A program made the position numbers and the translations under genes. From contig PBKC01000016.1 of the NCBI GenBank assembly GCA_002721365.1, positions 1 to 41,361 on the forward strand: a DNA stretch of 41,361 nucleotides. Direction: 5' to 3'. Below are positions 16,359 through 26,302 of the stretch, in pieces. How positions within the stretch are numbered: position 1 is the first letter of the stretch; every line of letters begins with the position of its first letter. The notes beneath the pieces were generated by a model, which worked only from the letters and a program-made list of their open reading frames with translations, was not told where the DNA came from and ran no database searches. Origin of the DNA: Rhodospirillaceae bacterium (GTDB lineage: Bacteria > Pseudomonadota > Alphaproteobacteria > GCA-2721365).

Positions 16359-17060
16359 TTACTTAAGATGGTTGGCGAAGAAATCCGTAGTCCGGGTGTT
16401 GGCGAGGGCGGCGTTCTCAACGTCGTAATGGGCGCCACCGACCCGCGCGAAGGCGTGATCCATTCCAGGATAGGAGTGGAGGGTCACCATCGGGTAGCCG
16501 GAGAGCTTTGCCTTGATCTTCTCCTGTGCGTCCGGCGGGACGAACTTGTCCTTTTCGGCGATGTGGAGCATCAGCGGTTTCTTGATCTGGTCGGCTTCGT
16601 CGAGTGCGGCTTCGATACCGACACCGTAATAGCCGACCGAGCAATCGATCGACGTCCGGGTCGCCATGGAATAGGCGAGCTTGCCACCCAGGCAGTAGCC
16701 CACCGCTCCCACCTTGCCAGTGCAGTCGTCCATGGCACGGAGTGTCGCGAGCGTCGCATCGAGATCCTGGACGCCTTTGTCCTGGTCAAAGCCCTTGAAC
16801 AGGTCGAAGGCCTTCTTCCATTCGGCGTCTGTCTGGTCGGTGATATCGACGCGTGGTTCCTGGCGCCAGAACAGGTCCGGACAGGCAACCACATAGCCCA
16901 GCCGGGAAAGGTCGATGGCGATGTCGCGCATCACCTTGTTGACCCCGAAAATCTCCTGAATCAGGACGATCCCCGGTCCGATACCGGCCTGGGGCTTGGC
17001 GAGAAAAGCGGCGAAGGTTCCGCCGTCGGCTGCGCTGATGTTGATCCAGCTTTCGGACAT
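16359..17060 (-). CDS. Dienelactone hydrolase family protein
   Basis: This is a 233-residue alpha/beta hydrolase of the dienelactone hydrolase family. The catalytic triad is visible as C123 in GYCLGG, D171 in AEKDKF and H202 in GMDHAF, with the conserved E36 in QEIFG. Dienelactone hydrolases open lactone rings in chlorocatechol breakdown, but the wider family has many other substrates and no such pathway is seen here. GGGAGG lies 9 bases before the ATG at 17060; a TTG six codons upstream is less likely. It is followed by the quinone oxidoreductase gene. Confidence 0.92.
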   Translation of the reverse strand: MSESWINISAADGGTFAAFLAKPQAGIGPGIVLIQEIFGVNKVMRDIAIDLSRLGYVVACPDLFWRQEPRVDITDQTDAEWKKAFDLFKGFDQDKGVQDLDATLATLRAMDDCTGKVGAVGYCLGGKLAYSMATRTSIDCSVGYYGVGIEAALDEADQIKKPLMLHIAEKDKFVPPDAQEKIKAKLSGYPMVTLHSYPGMDHAFARVGGAHYDVENAALANTRTTDFFANHLK

Positions 17061-17168
17061 GATGCTGACCTCCCGCAAGGAATTCCGCGGGCACTCTAAC
17101 CCCGTGTCCTCAGCCTGTCACCGATCCGGCGCGCAAAGGTTTTTGGCCGTTGCGCAACGAATCCGCCT

Positions 17169-19193
17169 TCAAGCGGTAGGACCGTTTCGTAGCAGGTCTC
17201 GCAGCGCCGGAGCGTCGGTAACGGGGAGGGAGCAGGTCATGCCGGTGCAGACATAGGCGGTGGGTCGACCCTCGACGGGGCCTTTGCCGGCTGCTGGGTG
17301 AGAATCCGGAAGGCCGTCGCCGGAATTGAGTACTTGAAGCGACAGCCGGGCGATGCCGGCACGACGAGCGGCCTCGACCATGCGTTCCGTCTCCGGTTGG
17401 TCCGCTGCGCCGAAAACGACGATCTGCTGGCCGGAGAGGAAAAAGCCCCAGTTGTTGAGGAGAGTCATCGGCCCGAGAGCATTGCGCTCGATGTCAGCCG
17501 TGAAGGCAGCAACGAGGGATTCGGCATTTCCGCGATACGATTCCTCTCCGGTCAGGTGATAGAGCCGGATCAGGACTTCGAGCAGCATGCCGTTGCCGGC
17601 GGGAATGGCGCTGTCGTTGGCGCTCCGCGGACGGGTGATGAGGGCCTCTCCGTCATCAGGGGTCATGTAGTAGCCTCCCGATTCCGGGTCGGCGAAGCGG
17701 GCTTGGACGGTTTCGAGCCAGGACTGAGCGGCCTTCAGCTTGGATGAGTCGCCGGTCGCCTGATGCAGGTAAAGGGCCGCGCGTGCCATCGCGGCGTAGT
17801 CGTCCAGCATGCCCGCATGCTGGGACCGGCCATGGCGGTGCGCGTGGAGCAGGCGGTCGCCGTCCGTCATTTCGCGGACGATGAAATCGAACGCCTTTTC
17901 AGCAGCGGCGATCCAGTCCGGCCTGCCGAAAGCCGCGCCGGCATTGGCGAGGGCGGCGATCATCAGGCCGTTCCAGTCGGCGAGAACCTTGTCATCCCAT
18001 CCGGGCCAGACCCGTCGGTTTCGGATGTCGAGAAGGATCGCGCGGGCGGCCGCGAGATCGTCTTCCTGGCCGGGATCGACGGGCTTGCCGCCGGAGCGGT
18101 TGAGGATGGTCTTACCCTCCCAGTTGCCGCCCGGCGTGACGTCGTAGACGGCCTTGAACAAGGATGCGCGATCGCCGAGCGCGGCATCGATTTCGGCCTC
18201 GGTCCAAACGTAGAACTTGCCTTCCTCGCCTTCGCTGTCGGCGTCGAGCGTGCTGGCGAAGGCGCCGCCATCTACCACCATCTCGCGGAGGACCCAGTCG
18301 ATGGTTTCCTCGACACGCTTCGCGAAGAGGGGAAGCCCAGTGTCGATCCAGACTGCTGTCAGCAGATCGACGAGCTGGGCATTGTCGTAGAGCATCTTTT
18401 CGAAATGCGGGACCAGCCATTCGGCGTCGGTCGAATAGCGGGCGAAGCCGCCGCCGAGATGGTCGTAGATACCACCCTGAGCCATGCCTTCGCAGGTGAC
18501 GAGAACGGCGTCGCGAAACCGGTCGTTGCCGGTGCGCCGGTAGGCCCGCCAGAGAAAGTCGAAGGCAGGAACGTGTGGGAATTTGGGCGGTTGTTTGAAT
18601 CCACCGAGGGCGGGATCGATCAGCGGGACCATCTGTTCGGCGAAATGATCGAGCGTTTCGAGACCGGGCAGATCGCCGGTCGCAGGTGCCGGACGCCGGC
18701 GCAGCGCGGCGGTCAGCGCGGTGACGTTCTGTGCGACCTTGTCGGCCTGGTTGCGGTAGGCATCGTGAATGCCCTGCAGGACCTGCGGAAATCCCGGCCG
18801 GCCATAGCGCGGCGTCGGCGGAAAATAGGTTCCGCCCCAGAACGGCGCGCCATCGGGGGTAAGGAACATCGTCAGCGGCCACCCGCCATGCTCGCCCAGC
18901 ATCGCCAGCGCGGACTGATAGATGGCGTCGAGATCCGGGCGCTCCTCGCGGTCGACCTTGATGTTGACGAAAAGGTCGTTCATCACGGCGGCGATCTCGG
19001 GATCCTCGAAGCTTTCATGGGCCATGACATGGCACCAATGGCAAGCGGCATAGCCGATCGACAGGAGGATCGGCTTGTTCTCGGCCCTGGCCCGGGCGAG
19101 GGTGGCGTCGCTCCAGGGCTGCCAATCGACCGGGTTGTCTTTGTGCTGCAGGAGGTAAGGACTGGTTTCGCGGGCGAGTGCGTTCTCGGTCAT
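17169..19193 (-). CDS. YyaL-type thioredoxin-domain protein (DUF255 / N-acylglucosamine 2-epimerase-like)
   Basis: This 674-residue protein has an N-terminal thioredoxin-like domain (about 1-165) with C51-H-W-C54 in [18 protein letters not shown], followed by a long alpha/alpha-barrel region like that of N-acylglucosamine 2-epimerases (about 190-560). This two-part layout is typical of the YyaL/spermatogenesis-associated-20 family. The family's biochemical role is not established; a redox function is suggested by the CxxC. I chose the ATG at 19193 for its conserved [17 protein letters not shown] start. It is divergent from the ferredoxin gene with about 150 bases between them. Confidence 0.92.
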   Translation of the reverse strand: MTENALARETSPYLLQHKDNPVDWQPWSDATLARARAENKPILLSIGYAACHWCHVMAHESFEDPEIAAVMNDLFVNIKVDREERPDLDAIYQSALAMLGEHGGWPLTMFLTPDGAPFWGGTYFPPTPRYGRPGFPQVLQGIHDAYRNQADKVAQNVTALTAALRRRPAPATGDLPGLETLDHFAEQMVPLIDPALGGFKQPPKFPHVPAFDFLWRAYRRTGNDRFRDAVLVTCEGMAQGGIYDHLGGGFARYSTDAEWLVPHFEKMLYDNAQLVDLLTAVWIDTGLPLFAKRVEETIDWVLREMVVDGGAFASTLDADSEGEEGKFYVWTEAEIDAALGDRASLFKAVYDVTPGGNWEGKTILNRSGGKPVDPGQEDDLAAARAILLDIRNRRVWPGWDDKVLADWNGLMIAALANAGAAFGRPDWIAAAEKAFDFIVREMTDGDRLLHAHRHGRSQHAGMLDDYAAMARAALYLHQATGDSSKLKAAQSWLETVQARFADPESGGYYMTPDDGEALITRPRSANDSAIPAGNGMLLEVLIRLYHLTGEESYRGNAESLVAAFTADIERNALGPMTLLNNWGFFLSGQQIVVFGAADQPETERMVEAARRAGIARLSLQVLNSGDGLPDSHPAAGKGPVEGRPTAYVCTGMTCSLPVTDAPALRDLLRNGPTA

Positions 19194-19343
19194 GGCGGCC
19201 CAATCGGTTGGATGAGGTCGGCGCGACGAGGGTTGCGCAACGTTGCGACGCACCAAACCTTAACATAGTCTCTGCCCGGCGCTTGGCGACGCCCTTCGCG
19301 CCCGAGCAGAGAATTCCGCGTCATCAGAGTGAGAGAGCGTAGA

Positions 19344-19700
19344 GTGACACGGCGTCCCGACGACCCGGACCTGTACTACGAGGCCCACGTCTTCTGCTGC
19401 ACCAATGTGCGGCCGGAAGGGCATCCGCGCGGCTGCTGCGCGGAGAAGGATGCGGTCAAGCTTCGGAATTATATGAAGGCGCGGGCGAAAGAGCTCGGGC
19501 TGAAGAAGGTCAGGATCAACACAGCCGGCTGTCTAGACCGGTGCGAGCTCGGACCGGCGATGGTGATCTATCCCGAGGGGGTCTGGTACCGCTGCACGAC
19601 CTTCGAGGAAATCGACGAAGTGCTGAAGACGCATATCGTCGATGGCGGCCGGGTCGAGCGGCTGATGTTGGAGCCCGACCAGGACGCTCTCTCGGGCTGA
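19344..19700 (+). CDS. (2Fe-2S) ferredoxin, thioredoxin-like
   Basis: This 118-residue protein is of the thioredoxin-like [2Fe-2S] ferredoxin family. Cysteine groups lie in FCCTNVRPEGHPRGCC (C18-C19, C32-C33) and in NTAGCLDRCELGP. The usual cluster ligands are one cysteine of the first pair, one of the second and the two of the later CxxxC. The start is uncertain: the GTG at 19344 has a purine-rich AGAGAG about 7 bases upstream, while the GTG at 19329 has none, so I prefer the former. It lies 15 bases before mnmE and is probably cotranscribed with it. Its partner protein is unknown. Confidence 0.88.
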   Translation: MTRRPDDPDLYYEAHVFCCTNVRPEGHPRGCCAEKDAVKLRNYMKARAKELGLKKVRINTAGCLDRCELGPAMVIYPEGVWYRCTTFEEIDEVLKTHIVDGGRVERLMLEPDQDALSG

Positions 19701-19715
19701 TCGCGCCCGGCGGCG

Positions 19716-21026
19716 ATGGATACGATTTTCGCGCCGGCGACGGCGAAAGGGGCAGCCGGGGTCGCGGTATTGCGGGTGTCGGGGCCGGAGGCCGCCAACG
19801 CCTGCACGCAGATCGCGGGGGGATTGCCGGAACCCAGAAAGGCGGTGCTCAGGCGGCTTCGCGACGCCGCCGGCGCAACGATCGATCATGGCCTCATCCT
19901 TTGGTTTCCGCAGCCGGAGAGCTTCACCGGCGAGGATGTGGTGGAATTCCATGTCCATGGCGGCCGGGCCGTTATCGGTGGGCTGTGCGAGGTGCTGGGC
20001 GGCATCGCCGGTCTCCGTCCGGCGGAGGCGGGGGAGTTCACGCGCCGCGGATTCATCAATGGCCGCTTCGATCTGACGGCGGCGGAAGGCATCGCCGACC
20101 TCGTGGCGGCGGAGACGGCGGCCCAGAGACGCCAGGCGCTTCGGCAGATGGAGGGGGGACTCGCCGCGCTTTACGATCGCTGGCGCGGGGCTTTGATCGG
20201 GATGTTGGCCCATGCGGAAGCGGTGATCGATTTCGTCGATGAGGACCTGCCTGAAGACGTTCAGGCCCGGATGCAGGAGCGTGTCTCGGAGATTGCCGCT
20301 GAAATCGGTTGCCATCTCGGTGATTTCAGACGGGGTGAGCGGCTCCGCGATGGCGTTCTTATTGCCCTGGTCGGGGCGCCGAATGCGGGGAAATCCAGCT
20401 TGATGAATCGGCTTGCACAACGAGACGTGGCAATTGTCGCGGAGACCGCCGGAACCACGCGGGATGTCATCGAGGCGCGGCTCGATATCGGCGGCTATGC
20501 CGTGACCGTTGCCGACACGGCAGGGCTCCGCGGTGCGGCGGAGGGTGTGGAGGCCGAGGGTATCCGGCGCGCCCATCGCATGGCGGAAAACGCGGACATC
20601 GTTCTGCATGTGACGGATGCCACGGACATGAATAGTGAGCCGGCAGGGGCGATCGGCGCCGATGAGCGAGTGATTCTGGTGAGGAACAAGACGGATCTGA
20701 TCGCAGGTCCGACCGATCGCGGTGGAGACGGCGTCGCGATTTCCTGCCTGACCGGGGATGGGATCGAAGATCTTCTTGGCCAGCTTGTCGGTCGGCTGGA
20801 AGGGATGTATGGGGGCGGGACGGATGTTCTTCCAACGCGGGAGCGGCACCGGGCCGGGTTGACGCGGGCCCATGAGGCGTTGAAACGGTTCCGGACAGCG
20901 GGCGCGCCGGAACTCGAAGCCGAAGAGCTCCGCAGGGCGGTGCGGGAGATCGGACGGATCACTGGCCGGGTGGATGTCGAAGACATTCTCGATCGGATAT
21001 TCTCGGATTTCTGTATCGGGAAATGA
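19716..21026 (+). CDS. mnmE: MnmE, tRNA-modification GTPase
   Basis: This 436-residue GTPase works with MnmG to modify the wobble uridine (xm5U34) of certain tRNAs. The N-terminal tetrahydrofolate-binding domain (about 1-115) includes GAAGVAVLRVSG. The G domain has G1 GAPNAGKSS (220-228), the TAGTTRD switch, DTAG (267-270) and NKTD (324-327). The C-terminus is CIGK, with the conserved C433. It is followed after 3 bases by a perfect parS site and then mnmG. The frame is complete. Confidence 0.97.
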   Translation: MDTIFAPATAKGAAGVAVLRVSGPEAANACTQIAGGLPEPRKAVLRRLRDAAGATIDHGLILWFPQPESFTGEDVVEFHVHGGRAVIGGLCEVLGGIAGLRPAEAGEFTRRGFINGRFDLTAAEGIADLVAAETAAQRRQALRQMEGGLAALYDRWRGALIGMLAHAEAVIDFVDEDLPEDVQARMQERVSEIAAEIGCHLGDFRRGERLRDGVLIALVGAPNAGKSSLMNRLAQRDVAIVAETAGTTRDVIEARLDIGGYAVTVADTAGLRGAAEGVEAEGIRRAHRMAENADIVLHVTDATDMNSEPAGAIGADERVILVRNKTDLIAGPTDRGGDGVAISCLTGDGIEDLLGQLVGRLEGMYGGGTDVLPTRERHRAGLTRAHEALKRFRTAGAPELEAEELRRAVREIGRITGRVDVEDILDRIFSDFCIGK

Positions 21027-21029
21027 GCG

Positions 21030-21045
21030 TGTTTCACGTGAAACA
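21030..21045. promoter_or_regulatory. parS centromere site 1 (perfect palindrome)
   Basis: TGTTTCACGTGAAACA is an exact match to the consensus chromosomal parS 16-mer bound by ParB. It lies in the 51-base gap between the mnmE stop and the mnmG start. ParB bound here would spread along the flanking DNA and be moved by ParA. The parAB genes lie about 2.5 kb downstream. Confidence 0.97.
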
Positions 21046-21077
21046 TCAGACGGCGCCGGAAAAGCGAGGCCGGAGAG

Positions 21078-22943
21078 TTGGTTGACGCGGATGTCATTGT
21101 AATCGGTGGAGGTCACGCCGGCTGCGAAGCCGCCTCGGCGTCGGCGCGGCTCGGTGCGCGGACGCTGCTGTTGACCCACCGGCTCGACACCATCGGCGAG
21201 ATGTCCTGCAATCCCGCCATCGGCGGAGTCGCCAAGGGCACGCTCGTCCGGGAGATTGACGCGCTCAACGGCGTGATGGGTCGCGCGGCTGATGCAGCCG
21301 GCATCCAGTTCCGGGTCCTGAACCAGAGCAAGGGACCGGCGGTGCGGGGACCGCGGGCGCAGGCTGACCGGTCCCTCTATCGCGGGGCGGTTCAGGCGTT
21401 GCTGGGAGCGGAGGGCAATCTCACGATCACGCCCGCCGCGGCGGCGGATGTGATCCTCGATACCAACGGCGCGGTCAGCGGCGTGATCTGTGAGGACGGA
21501 CGTCGATTTGGGGCCGGTGCAGTCGTGGTGACCACAGGAACCTTCCTTCGCGGTCTGATCCATATCGGCGAGGAGAGCTATCCGGCCGGCCGGGTCGGGG
21601 AGGGACCGTCGGTGGGGCTCGGCCTGACGCTAGAGAGGCTCGGATTCGCGCTCGGTCGGCTGAAGACCGGAACCCCCCCACGGCTTGACGGCCGGACCAT
21701 CGATTGGGCGGCGTTGGAGGTTCAGGAAGGGGATGATCCTCCTCAGCCCTTTTCCTATCTGACGGACAGAATCACGACGCCGCAGATCGCCTGTCACGTG
21801 ACGGGAACGACGGCGGCGACCCATGCCCTGATCAACGCCAACCTGGATCGCTCACCGATGTATTCGGGCCGGATTGAAAGCACCGGTCCACGCTACTGTC
21901 CTTCGATCGAGGACAAGGTGGTGCGGTTCGCGGATCGGCAACGGCACCAGATCTTCCTTGAACCGGAAGGACTGGATGACGACACCGTCTATCCCAACGG
22001 CATTTCGACCTCATTGCCTCGCGAGGTACAGAGCGCGATTCTCGAAACCATTCCGGGTCTGGAACACGCGGTCATGCGGCGGCCGGGCTATGCGATCGAA
22101 TACGACTTCGTCGATCCGCGGGAGCTGAAGGCTTCGCTTGAGACGCGGCGGGTGCCGGGCCTTTTTCTCGCCGGGCAAATCAACGGAACCACCGGCTACG
22201 AAGAAGCCGCGGCGCAGGGACTGATTGCCGGGTTCAACGCGGCCTTGCGGGCGGGTGGGGGAGAGCCGTTCGTGCTCGATCGCGGCGATGCCTATATCGG
22301 CGTGATGATCGACGATCTGGTGACGTTGGGCACCGCAGAACCCTATCGGATGTTCACCTCCCGCGCGGAATACCGGCTGATGCTGCGCGCGGACAATGCC
22401 GACCTCCGGCTGACGGAGCGGGGTATCGGCCTCGGCGCCGTATCGTCCAGGCGCGCGGAGCGGTTCCGGGCGAAGAGGACGGCGCTCGACGAGGCGCGGG
22501 TCCGAGCGGCCACCTGCCGGATATCGCCGTCGGCCGCCAAGCGACAGGGGATCGCCATTCGCCAGGACGGGGTGATCCGGTCGGCGCTCGAACTGCTGGG
22601 CTATCCCGAGGTAAGTTGGGCGACGCTGACGGAGATCTGGCCGGAACTCGACGGCACCGATTCCGCGGTCGTCGAGCAGCTCGAGATCGAAGCCCAGTAC
22701 GCCGGTTATCTCGAGCGTCAGACGGAAGACATACGCGCCTATCGGACCGAGTCGGATCTGACGTTGCCTGAAGACCTCGATTTCGGTCAGGTCGGCGGGC
22801 TTTCGGCCGAGGTTCGCGAAAAGTTGTCACGGGCTCGCCCGGAAACGCTGGCCGCTGCCGGGCGCATCCCGGGTGTCACGCCGGCGGCTTTGACGGCATT
22901 GCTGGGCTATGTGCGTCGACGAGACTTGAAGAAAAGCGCGTGA
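21078..22943 (+). CDS. mnmG: MnmG (GidA), tRNA uridine-5-carboxymethylaminomethyl modification enzyme
   Basis: This 621-residue FAD enzyme is the partner of MnmE in wobble-uridine modification. The FAD-binding [10 protein letters not shown] lies at about 10-19, the [12 protein letters not shown] and [12 protein letters not shown] segments follow, and the C-terminal helical domain ends near [11 protein letters not shown]. The only start codon in frame after an upstream stop is a TTG at 21078, which is supported by GAGG 8 bases before it (21066-21069). The upstream region holds parS. The 3' end overlaps rsmG by GTGA. Confidence 0.96.
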   Translation: MVDADVIVIGGGHAGCEAASASARLGARTLLLTHRLDTIGEMSCNPAIGGVAKGTLVREIDALNGVMGRAADAAGIQFRVLNQSKGPAVRGPRAQADRSLYRGAVQALLGAEGNLTITPAAAADVILDTNGAVSGVICEDGRRFGAGAVVVTTGTFLRGLIHIGEESYPAGRVGEGPSVGLGLTLERLGFALGRLKTGTPPRLDGRTIDWAALEVQEGDDPPQPFSYLTDRITTPQIACHVTGTTAATHALINANLDRSPMYSGRIESTGPRYCPSIEDKVVRFADRQRHQIFLEPEGLDDDTVYPNGISTSLPREVQSAILETIPGLEHAVMRRPGYAIEYDFVDPRELKASLETRRVPGLFLAGQINGTTGYEEAAAQGLIAGFNAALRAGGGEPFVLDRGDAYIGVMIDDLVTLGTAEPYRMFTSRAEYRLMLRADNADLRLTERGIGLGAVSSRRAERFRAKRTALDEARVRAATCRISPSAAKRQGIAIRQDGVIRSALELLGYPEVSWATLTEIWPELDGTDSAVVEQLEIEAQYAGYLERQTEDIRAYRTESDLTLPEDLDFGQVGGLSAEVREKLSRARPETLAAAGRIPGVTPAALTALLGYVRRRDLKKSA

Positions 22944-23563
22944 AGCCGCTGACGCCTGAGGATTTCGCGGTCGCCACGGGTGTTTCACGTGAAACTTTAA
23001 GTCGGCTCGAAGCCTATGCGGCGTTGCTCGAACGTTGGCAGAGCCGGATCAATCTCGTCAGCGGAACGACCCTCTCCGATCTCTGGCGCCGGCATATTCT
23101 CGATTCGGCCCAGCTCTATCCCCTGGTCCCTGATCCAGGCGGGCAGCTCGTCGATCTCGGCAGCGGCGCGGGGTTGCCGGGGCTCGTCCTCGCGGCGATG
23201 GGCATCCCGCATGTGCGTCTGGTCGAGAGCGACAAGCGGAAGGCGACATTTCTGCGGGAAGCATCCCGCGCCATGGGGCTGACGACCGACGTCATCGCGG
23301 ACCGTGCCGAAGCGATGTCGCCCGTCAGGGCGAACACCATTACGGCCCGCGCCTTCGCGCCGTTGCCGCGGCTGCTTGCTCTCGCCGAACCGCTGATCGG
23401 TCCGGAGACGGTTCTGGTTCTACCGAAGGGCCGTAGTGCCGATGAAGAATTGACCGACGCATTGCGAGCCTGGACAATGGCCGCCGAGCGATTCCCCAGC
23501 CTCACGGATTCTTCGGGCGTGATACTTCGGTTGAAAGGCGTCTCCCGTGGCACGTCCTCCTGA
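22940..23563 (+). CDS. rsmG: RsmG (GidB), 16S rRNA m7G527 methyltransferase
   Basis: This 207-residue SAM-dependent enzyme methylates G527 of 16S rRNA. The SAM-binding motif [14 protein letters not shown] lies at about 72-85, preceded by the family's RHILDSAQL segment. The GTG start at 22940 overlaps the mnmG stop. A parS site at 22981-22996 lies within codons 14-20 and supplies the VSRET residues, so the centromere is embedded in coding DNA. The gene ends shortly before parA. Confidence 0.95.
   Translation: MKPLTPEDFAVATGVSRETLSRLEAYAALLERWQSRINLVSGTTLSDLWRRHILDSAQLYPLVPDPGGQLVDLGSGAGLPGLVLAAMGIPHVRLVESDKRKATFLREASRAMGLTTDVIADRAEAMSPVRANTITARAFAPLPRLLALAEPLIGPETVLVLPKGRSADEELTDALRAWTMAAERFPSLTDSSGVILRLKGVSRGTSS
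22981..22996. promoter_or_regulatory. parS centromere site 2, inside rsmG
   Basis: TGTTTCACGTGAAACT matches the parS consensus at 15 of 16 positions; the inner 14-mer GTTTCACGTGAAAC is a perfect palindrome. It is in the coding sequence near the start of rsmG, encoding VSRET. It lies 1.95 kb from the first site and about 0.6 kb before parA. Location inside gidB/rsmG is known in other bacteria. Confidence 0.95.
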
Positions 23564-23585
23564 CTCGAACGCCGGGGCAGGCAAC

Positions 23586-24383
23586 ATGCAGTCGAATGCG
23601 GAGCTTCCGGGACGGATCATCGCGATCGCCAATCAGAAGGGTGGGGTCGGGAAAACGACAACCGCCATCAACCTTGCGACCGCGCTCGCTGCCGTCAAAA
23701 AGAAGGTGCTGCTGATCGACCTTGATCCGCAAGGGAACGCGACCACCGGACTCGGGGTGGCCCGCAGCGCCCGGCGGGTCACCAGCTACAATCTCATCCG
23801 GGAAGAAGCGACGGTCGAGCAGGTCGCTGTCGCGACGGAAGTTCCCGGCCTCTTCCTGATTCCGGCTGTCGTCGATCTTACCGGTGCCGAACTGGAGCTC
23901 GTTCAGGAGATCGACCGCAGCCATCGCCTGCGCAATGCGATCCACGCGAGCGCGGTTCCCTACGACTATGTGCTGATCGATTGTCCGCCTTCCTTGGGTC
24001 TGCTGACATTGAACGCGCTGGTCGCGGCGCAGAGTGTTCTGGTCCCGCTGCAATGCGAGTTCTTCGCGTTGGAAGGGCTCAGCCAACTCATGCGGACCGT
24101 CGAGCGGGTGAAGAAAAGCCTTAATCCCACCCTGCGCATGGAGGGCATACTTCTGACTATGTTCGACCGCCGGAACAATCTCTCGAACCAGGTCGAGGAA
24201 GATGTCCGTCAGCATCTCGGCACCATGGTCTACGACACGGTCATACCAAGGAACGTCCGCGTATCCGAGGCGCCCTCCCATGGTAAGCCGGTTCTACTTT
24301 ATGATCTGAAGAGTTCCGGCGCGCAGGCCTATGTCACCTTGGTGAGGGAAATCCTTCGTCGCGAACGAGGCTTGGCTGCATGA
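23586..24383 (+). CDS. parA: ParA, chromosome partitioning ATPase
   Basis: This is a 265-residue ParA/Soj ATPase with the deviant Walker A motif KGGVGKTTT (18-26), Walker A' LLIDLDPQGN (about 50-59) and the Walker B LIDCPPSLG. ParA binds DNA non-specifically when ATP-bound and pulls ParB-parS complexes along the nucleoid. The ATG at 23586 is preceded by GGGGCAGG. A GTG at 23547 inside the end of rsmG is an alternative but lacks a ribosome-binding site. The stop overlaps the parB start (ATGA). Confidence 0.97.
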   Translation: MQSNAELPGRIIAIANQKGGVGKTTTAINLATALAAVKKKVLLIDLDPQGNATTGLGVARSARRVTSYNLIREEATVEQVAVATEVPGLFLIPAVVDLTGAELELVQEIDRSHRLRNAIHASAVPYDYVLIDCPPSLGLLTLNALVAAQSVLVPLQCEFFALEGLSQLMRTVERVKKSLNPTLRMEGILLTMFDRRNNLSNQVEEDVRQHLGTMVYDTVIPRNVRVSEAPSHGKPVLLYDLKSSGAQAYVTLVREILRRERGLAA

Positions 24384-25264
24384 GTACGGCGCCACGACGA
24401 CGCGGGCTCGCGAAGGGCCTTTCCGCTCTGCTCGACGACGATTCCGCCACAGGAAACTCCGCGGATTCCCAAGCTTCGCCGAGTCCGTCCCGGACGTTGC
24501 CGGTCGACCGTCTGCACCCCAGCCCGTTCCAGCCGCGCCGACGGTTCGAACCGGAGCTGCTCGAAACCCTGGCCCAATCGATCCGCGAAAAGGGCCTCGT
24601 CCAGCCGATTCTGGTGCGGGAGGACCCCGATCAGCCAGGGCACTACGAGATCGTTGCCGGCGAGCGCCGTTGGCGCGCCTGCCAGATGGCGCAGCTCCAC
24701 GAAGTACCGGTGGTCATACGGGCGCTCGACGATCGCGATGCCCTGGAAATCGCGATCATCGAGAACCTGCAGCGGGAAAATCTCACCCCGATCGAGGAAG
24801 CTGAGGCATACCGGCGGCTTACCGACGAATTCGGCGGCACCCAGGAAGAGGTGGCGCAAGCCGTCGGAAAGAGCCGGTCGCATGTCGCCAACAGCTTGCG
24901 CTTGTTGAGCTTGCCCGAATCGGTGCGGGATCTGCTCGACAGCGGGGCGTTAAGCGCCGGGCATGCACGGGCCCTGATCGGGACCACGTCGCCGGAGGCC
25001 CTGGCGCGGGATATCGTAAAACGCGGCCTCAACGTCAGGCAGGCGGAAAAGCTCAGCCGCGACGCGGATCGGCAGAGGCCGGTCAAGCGCCGAAGTCCGG
25101 AGCGCGATGCCGATATCGTGGCACTGGAGAACGATCTCGGGCGTGTTCTGGGACTTTCGGTCGCGATTTCCCATCAGGGCGAGCGCGGCGAGCTCAAGAT
25201 TGCCTATCGCAGTCTGGAACAGCTCGATGAGGTAATCCGCCGCCTGCGCGGGGCGCCATTCTGA
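24380..25264 (+). CDS. parB: ParB, chromosome partitioning CTPase / parS-binding protein
   Basis: This 294-residue ParB/Spo0J protein starts with the basic ParA-stimulating segment (RRRGLAKGLSALLDD). The CTP-binding core contains GERRWRA (94-100) and ENLQRENL (128-135). A helix-turn-helix at about 150-180 (TQEEVAQAVGKSRSHVANSLRLL) reads parS, and the C-terminal dimer domain ends the protein. It overlaps parA by 4 bases and abuts the convergent holA stop with no gap, so no terminator can lie between the stop codons. Confidence 0.97.
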   Translation: MSTAPRRRGLAKGLSALLDDDSATGNSADSQASPSPSRTLPVDRLHPSPFQPRRRFEPELLETLAQSIREKGLVQPILVREDPDQPGHYEIVAGERRWRACQMAQLHEVPVVIRALDDRDALEIAIIENLQRENLTPIEEAEAYRRLTDEFGGTQEEVAQAVGKSRSHVANSLRLLSLPESVRDLLDSGALSAGHARALIGTTSPEALARDIVKRGLNVRQAEKLSRDADRQRPVKRRSPERDADIVALENDLGRVLGLSVAISHQGERGELKIAYRSLEQLDEVIRRLRGAPF

Positions 25265-26296
25265 TCAGACGCGGCTGCGCCGGCCGGCCTCCGTGATTTG
25301 CAGAAGTACCCGGCCGCAGATGGTGCGGTCCGGCATGCCGGTCGACTTGCAGTCCAGCTCGGCATCGAGCAGGAGGTGGAGGGCGGTGGCGAGACGGCCA
25401 GGCGGCCACCCTTCGACCTGTCGACGCATCATGTCCTTGCGGCTGAAATGAGGCTGCGGACGCAGGCGTGCCAAGGCCTGGTCGGTGCTCGCGCCCCCTT
25501 GGATGGCGCCAGCCGCCTGATGAAGGCGAACGAAATGTTGCTGGACGGCACGGAGAATGCTGACGGCCGCCGTTCCTTCCCGCTCGAGGCGGTCGAGCGT
25601 CCGTGCCATGGCGGCGTGGTTGCCGCTACCGACGGCGAAGGCGAGATCATCCAGCGAAAGGCTGGTGCTGTCGCCGACGCAAGCGACGGCTTCGGCTCGC
25701 CGAACCACTCGCTCTTCGCCCATATAGGCGGCGAGTTTCTCGATTTCCCGGCGGGTGACCATCCGATCATTACCGAGATGAGTCGAAAGATACTCCAGCG
25801 CGTCGCGTTCGGCCTCGAGACCGAATGCGGCCAGCGATTCCCGGACGACATCGCCGATCTCGCGCGGGCTGTCGCTGTAGCAGGGAAGAGCGGCGGCGGT
25901 TTCCGCGCCTTCGAAGAGCGACCGGAGCTTCGCGCCCTTACGTAACTCGCCGGCCTCGGCGATCGTCAGGGCGTTTGCGACGGGTGACTGCAGTGCGCTC
26001 GTGAAGACATTCGTCAGGTCGTTGGTGGCCGATCGGACGCGAATGACCCGGCGGCCCCCGATCATCGACAGCGCCGCCATCTCGTCGGAGAGACGTGCGG
26101 TATCCGACAGAAGATCCGAAACGGTCAGCTCGACGACCCGAAACGGATCGCTGAGGTCATCGACGACCATACGGGCGAGTTTGTCGGCACGTTCCCGTAC
26201 CAAGCCGCGGTCCGGCCCATAAAGAAGAACGGCGATGATCCCGGTGTCCGGCTTGCGAACGAAAGCTTCGACCTTGCCGGCGGGGAGGGCGACCAT
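25265..26296 (-). CDS. holA: HolA, DNA polymerase III delta subunit
   Basis: This 343-residue clamp-loader subunit opens the beta clamp. The N-terminal AAA+-like fold includes LLYGPDRGLVRERADKLAR (about 24-42), where a degenerate P-loop replaces a functional one, as is usual for delta. DLLSDTARLSDEMAALSMIGGRRVIRV and the C-terminal helical collar (about 215-340) are typical. It lies 6 bases downstream of lptE and belongs to the minus-strand run DUF3576-leuS-lptE-holA, conserved next to parB in related bacteria. Confidence 0.94.
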   Translation of the reverse strand: MVALPAGKVEAFVRKPDTGIIAVLLYGPDRGLVRERADKLARMVVDDLSDPFRVVELTVSDLLSDTARLSDEMAALSMIGGRRVIRVRSATNDLTNVFTSALQSPVANALTIAEAGELRKGAKLRSLFEGAETAAALPCYSDSPREIGDVVRESLAAFGLEAERDALEYLSTHLGNDRMVTRREIEKLAAYMGEERVVRRAEAVACVGDSTSLSLDDLAFAVGSGNHAAMARTLDRLEREGTAAVSILRAVQQHFVRLHQAAGAIQGGASTDQALARLRPQPHFSRKDMMRRQVEGWPPGRLATALHLLLDAELDCKSTGMPDRTICGRVLLQITEAGRRSRV

Positions 26297-26302
26297 CGTT
26301 GG

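Noticed and set aside
19533..21563. Long open frame on the minus strand opposite mnmE and mnmG
   Set aside because: It covers the parS gap and both genes in antisense and shows no domain.
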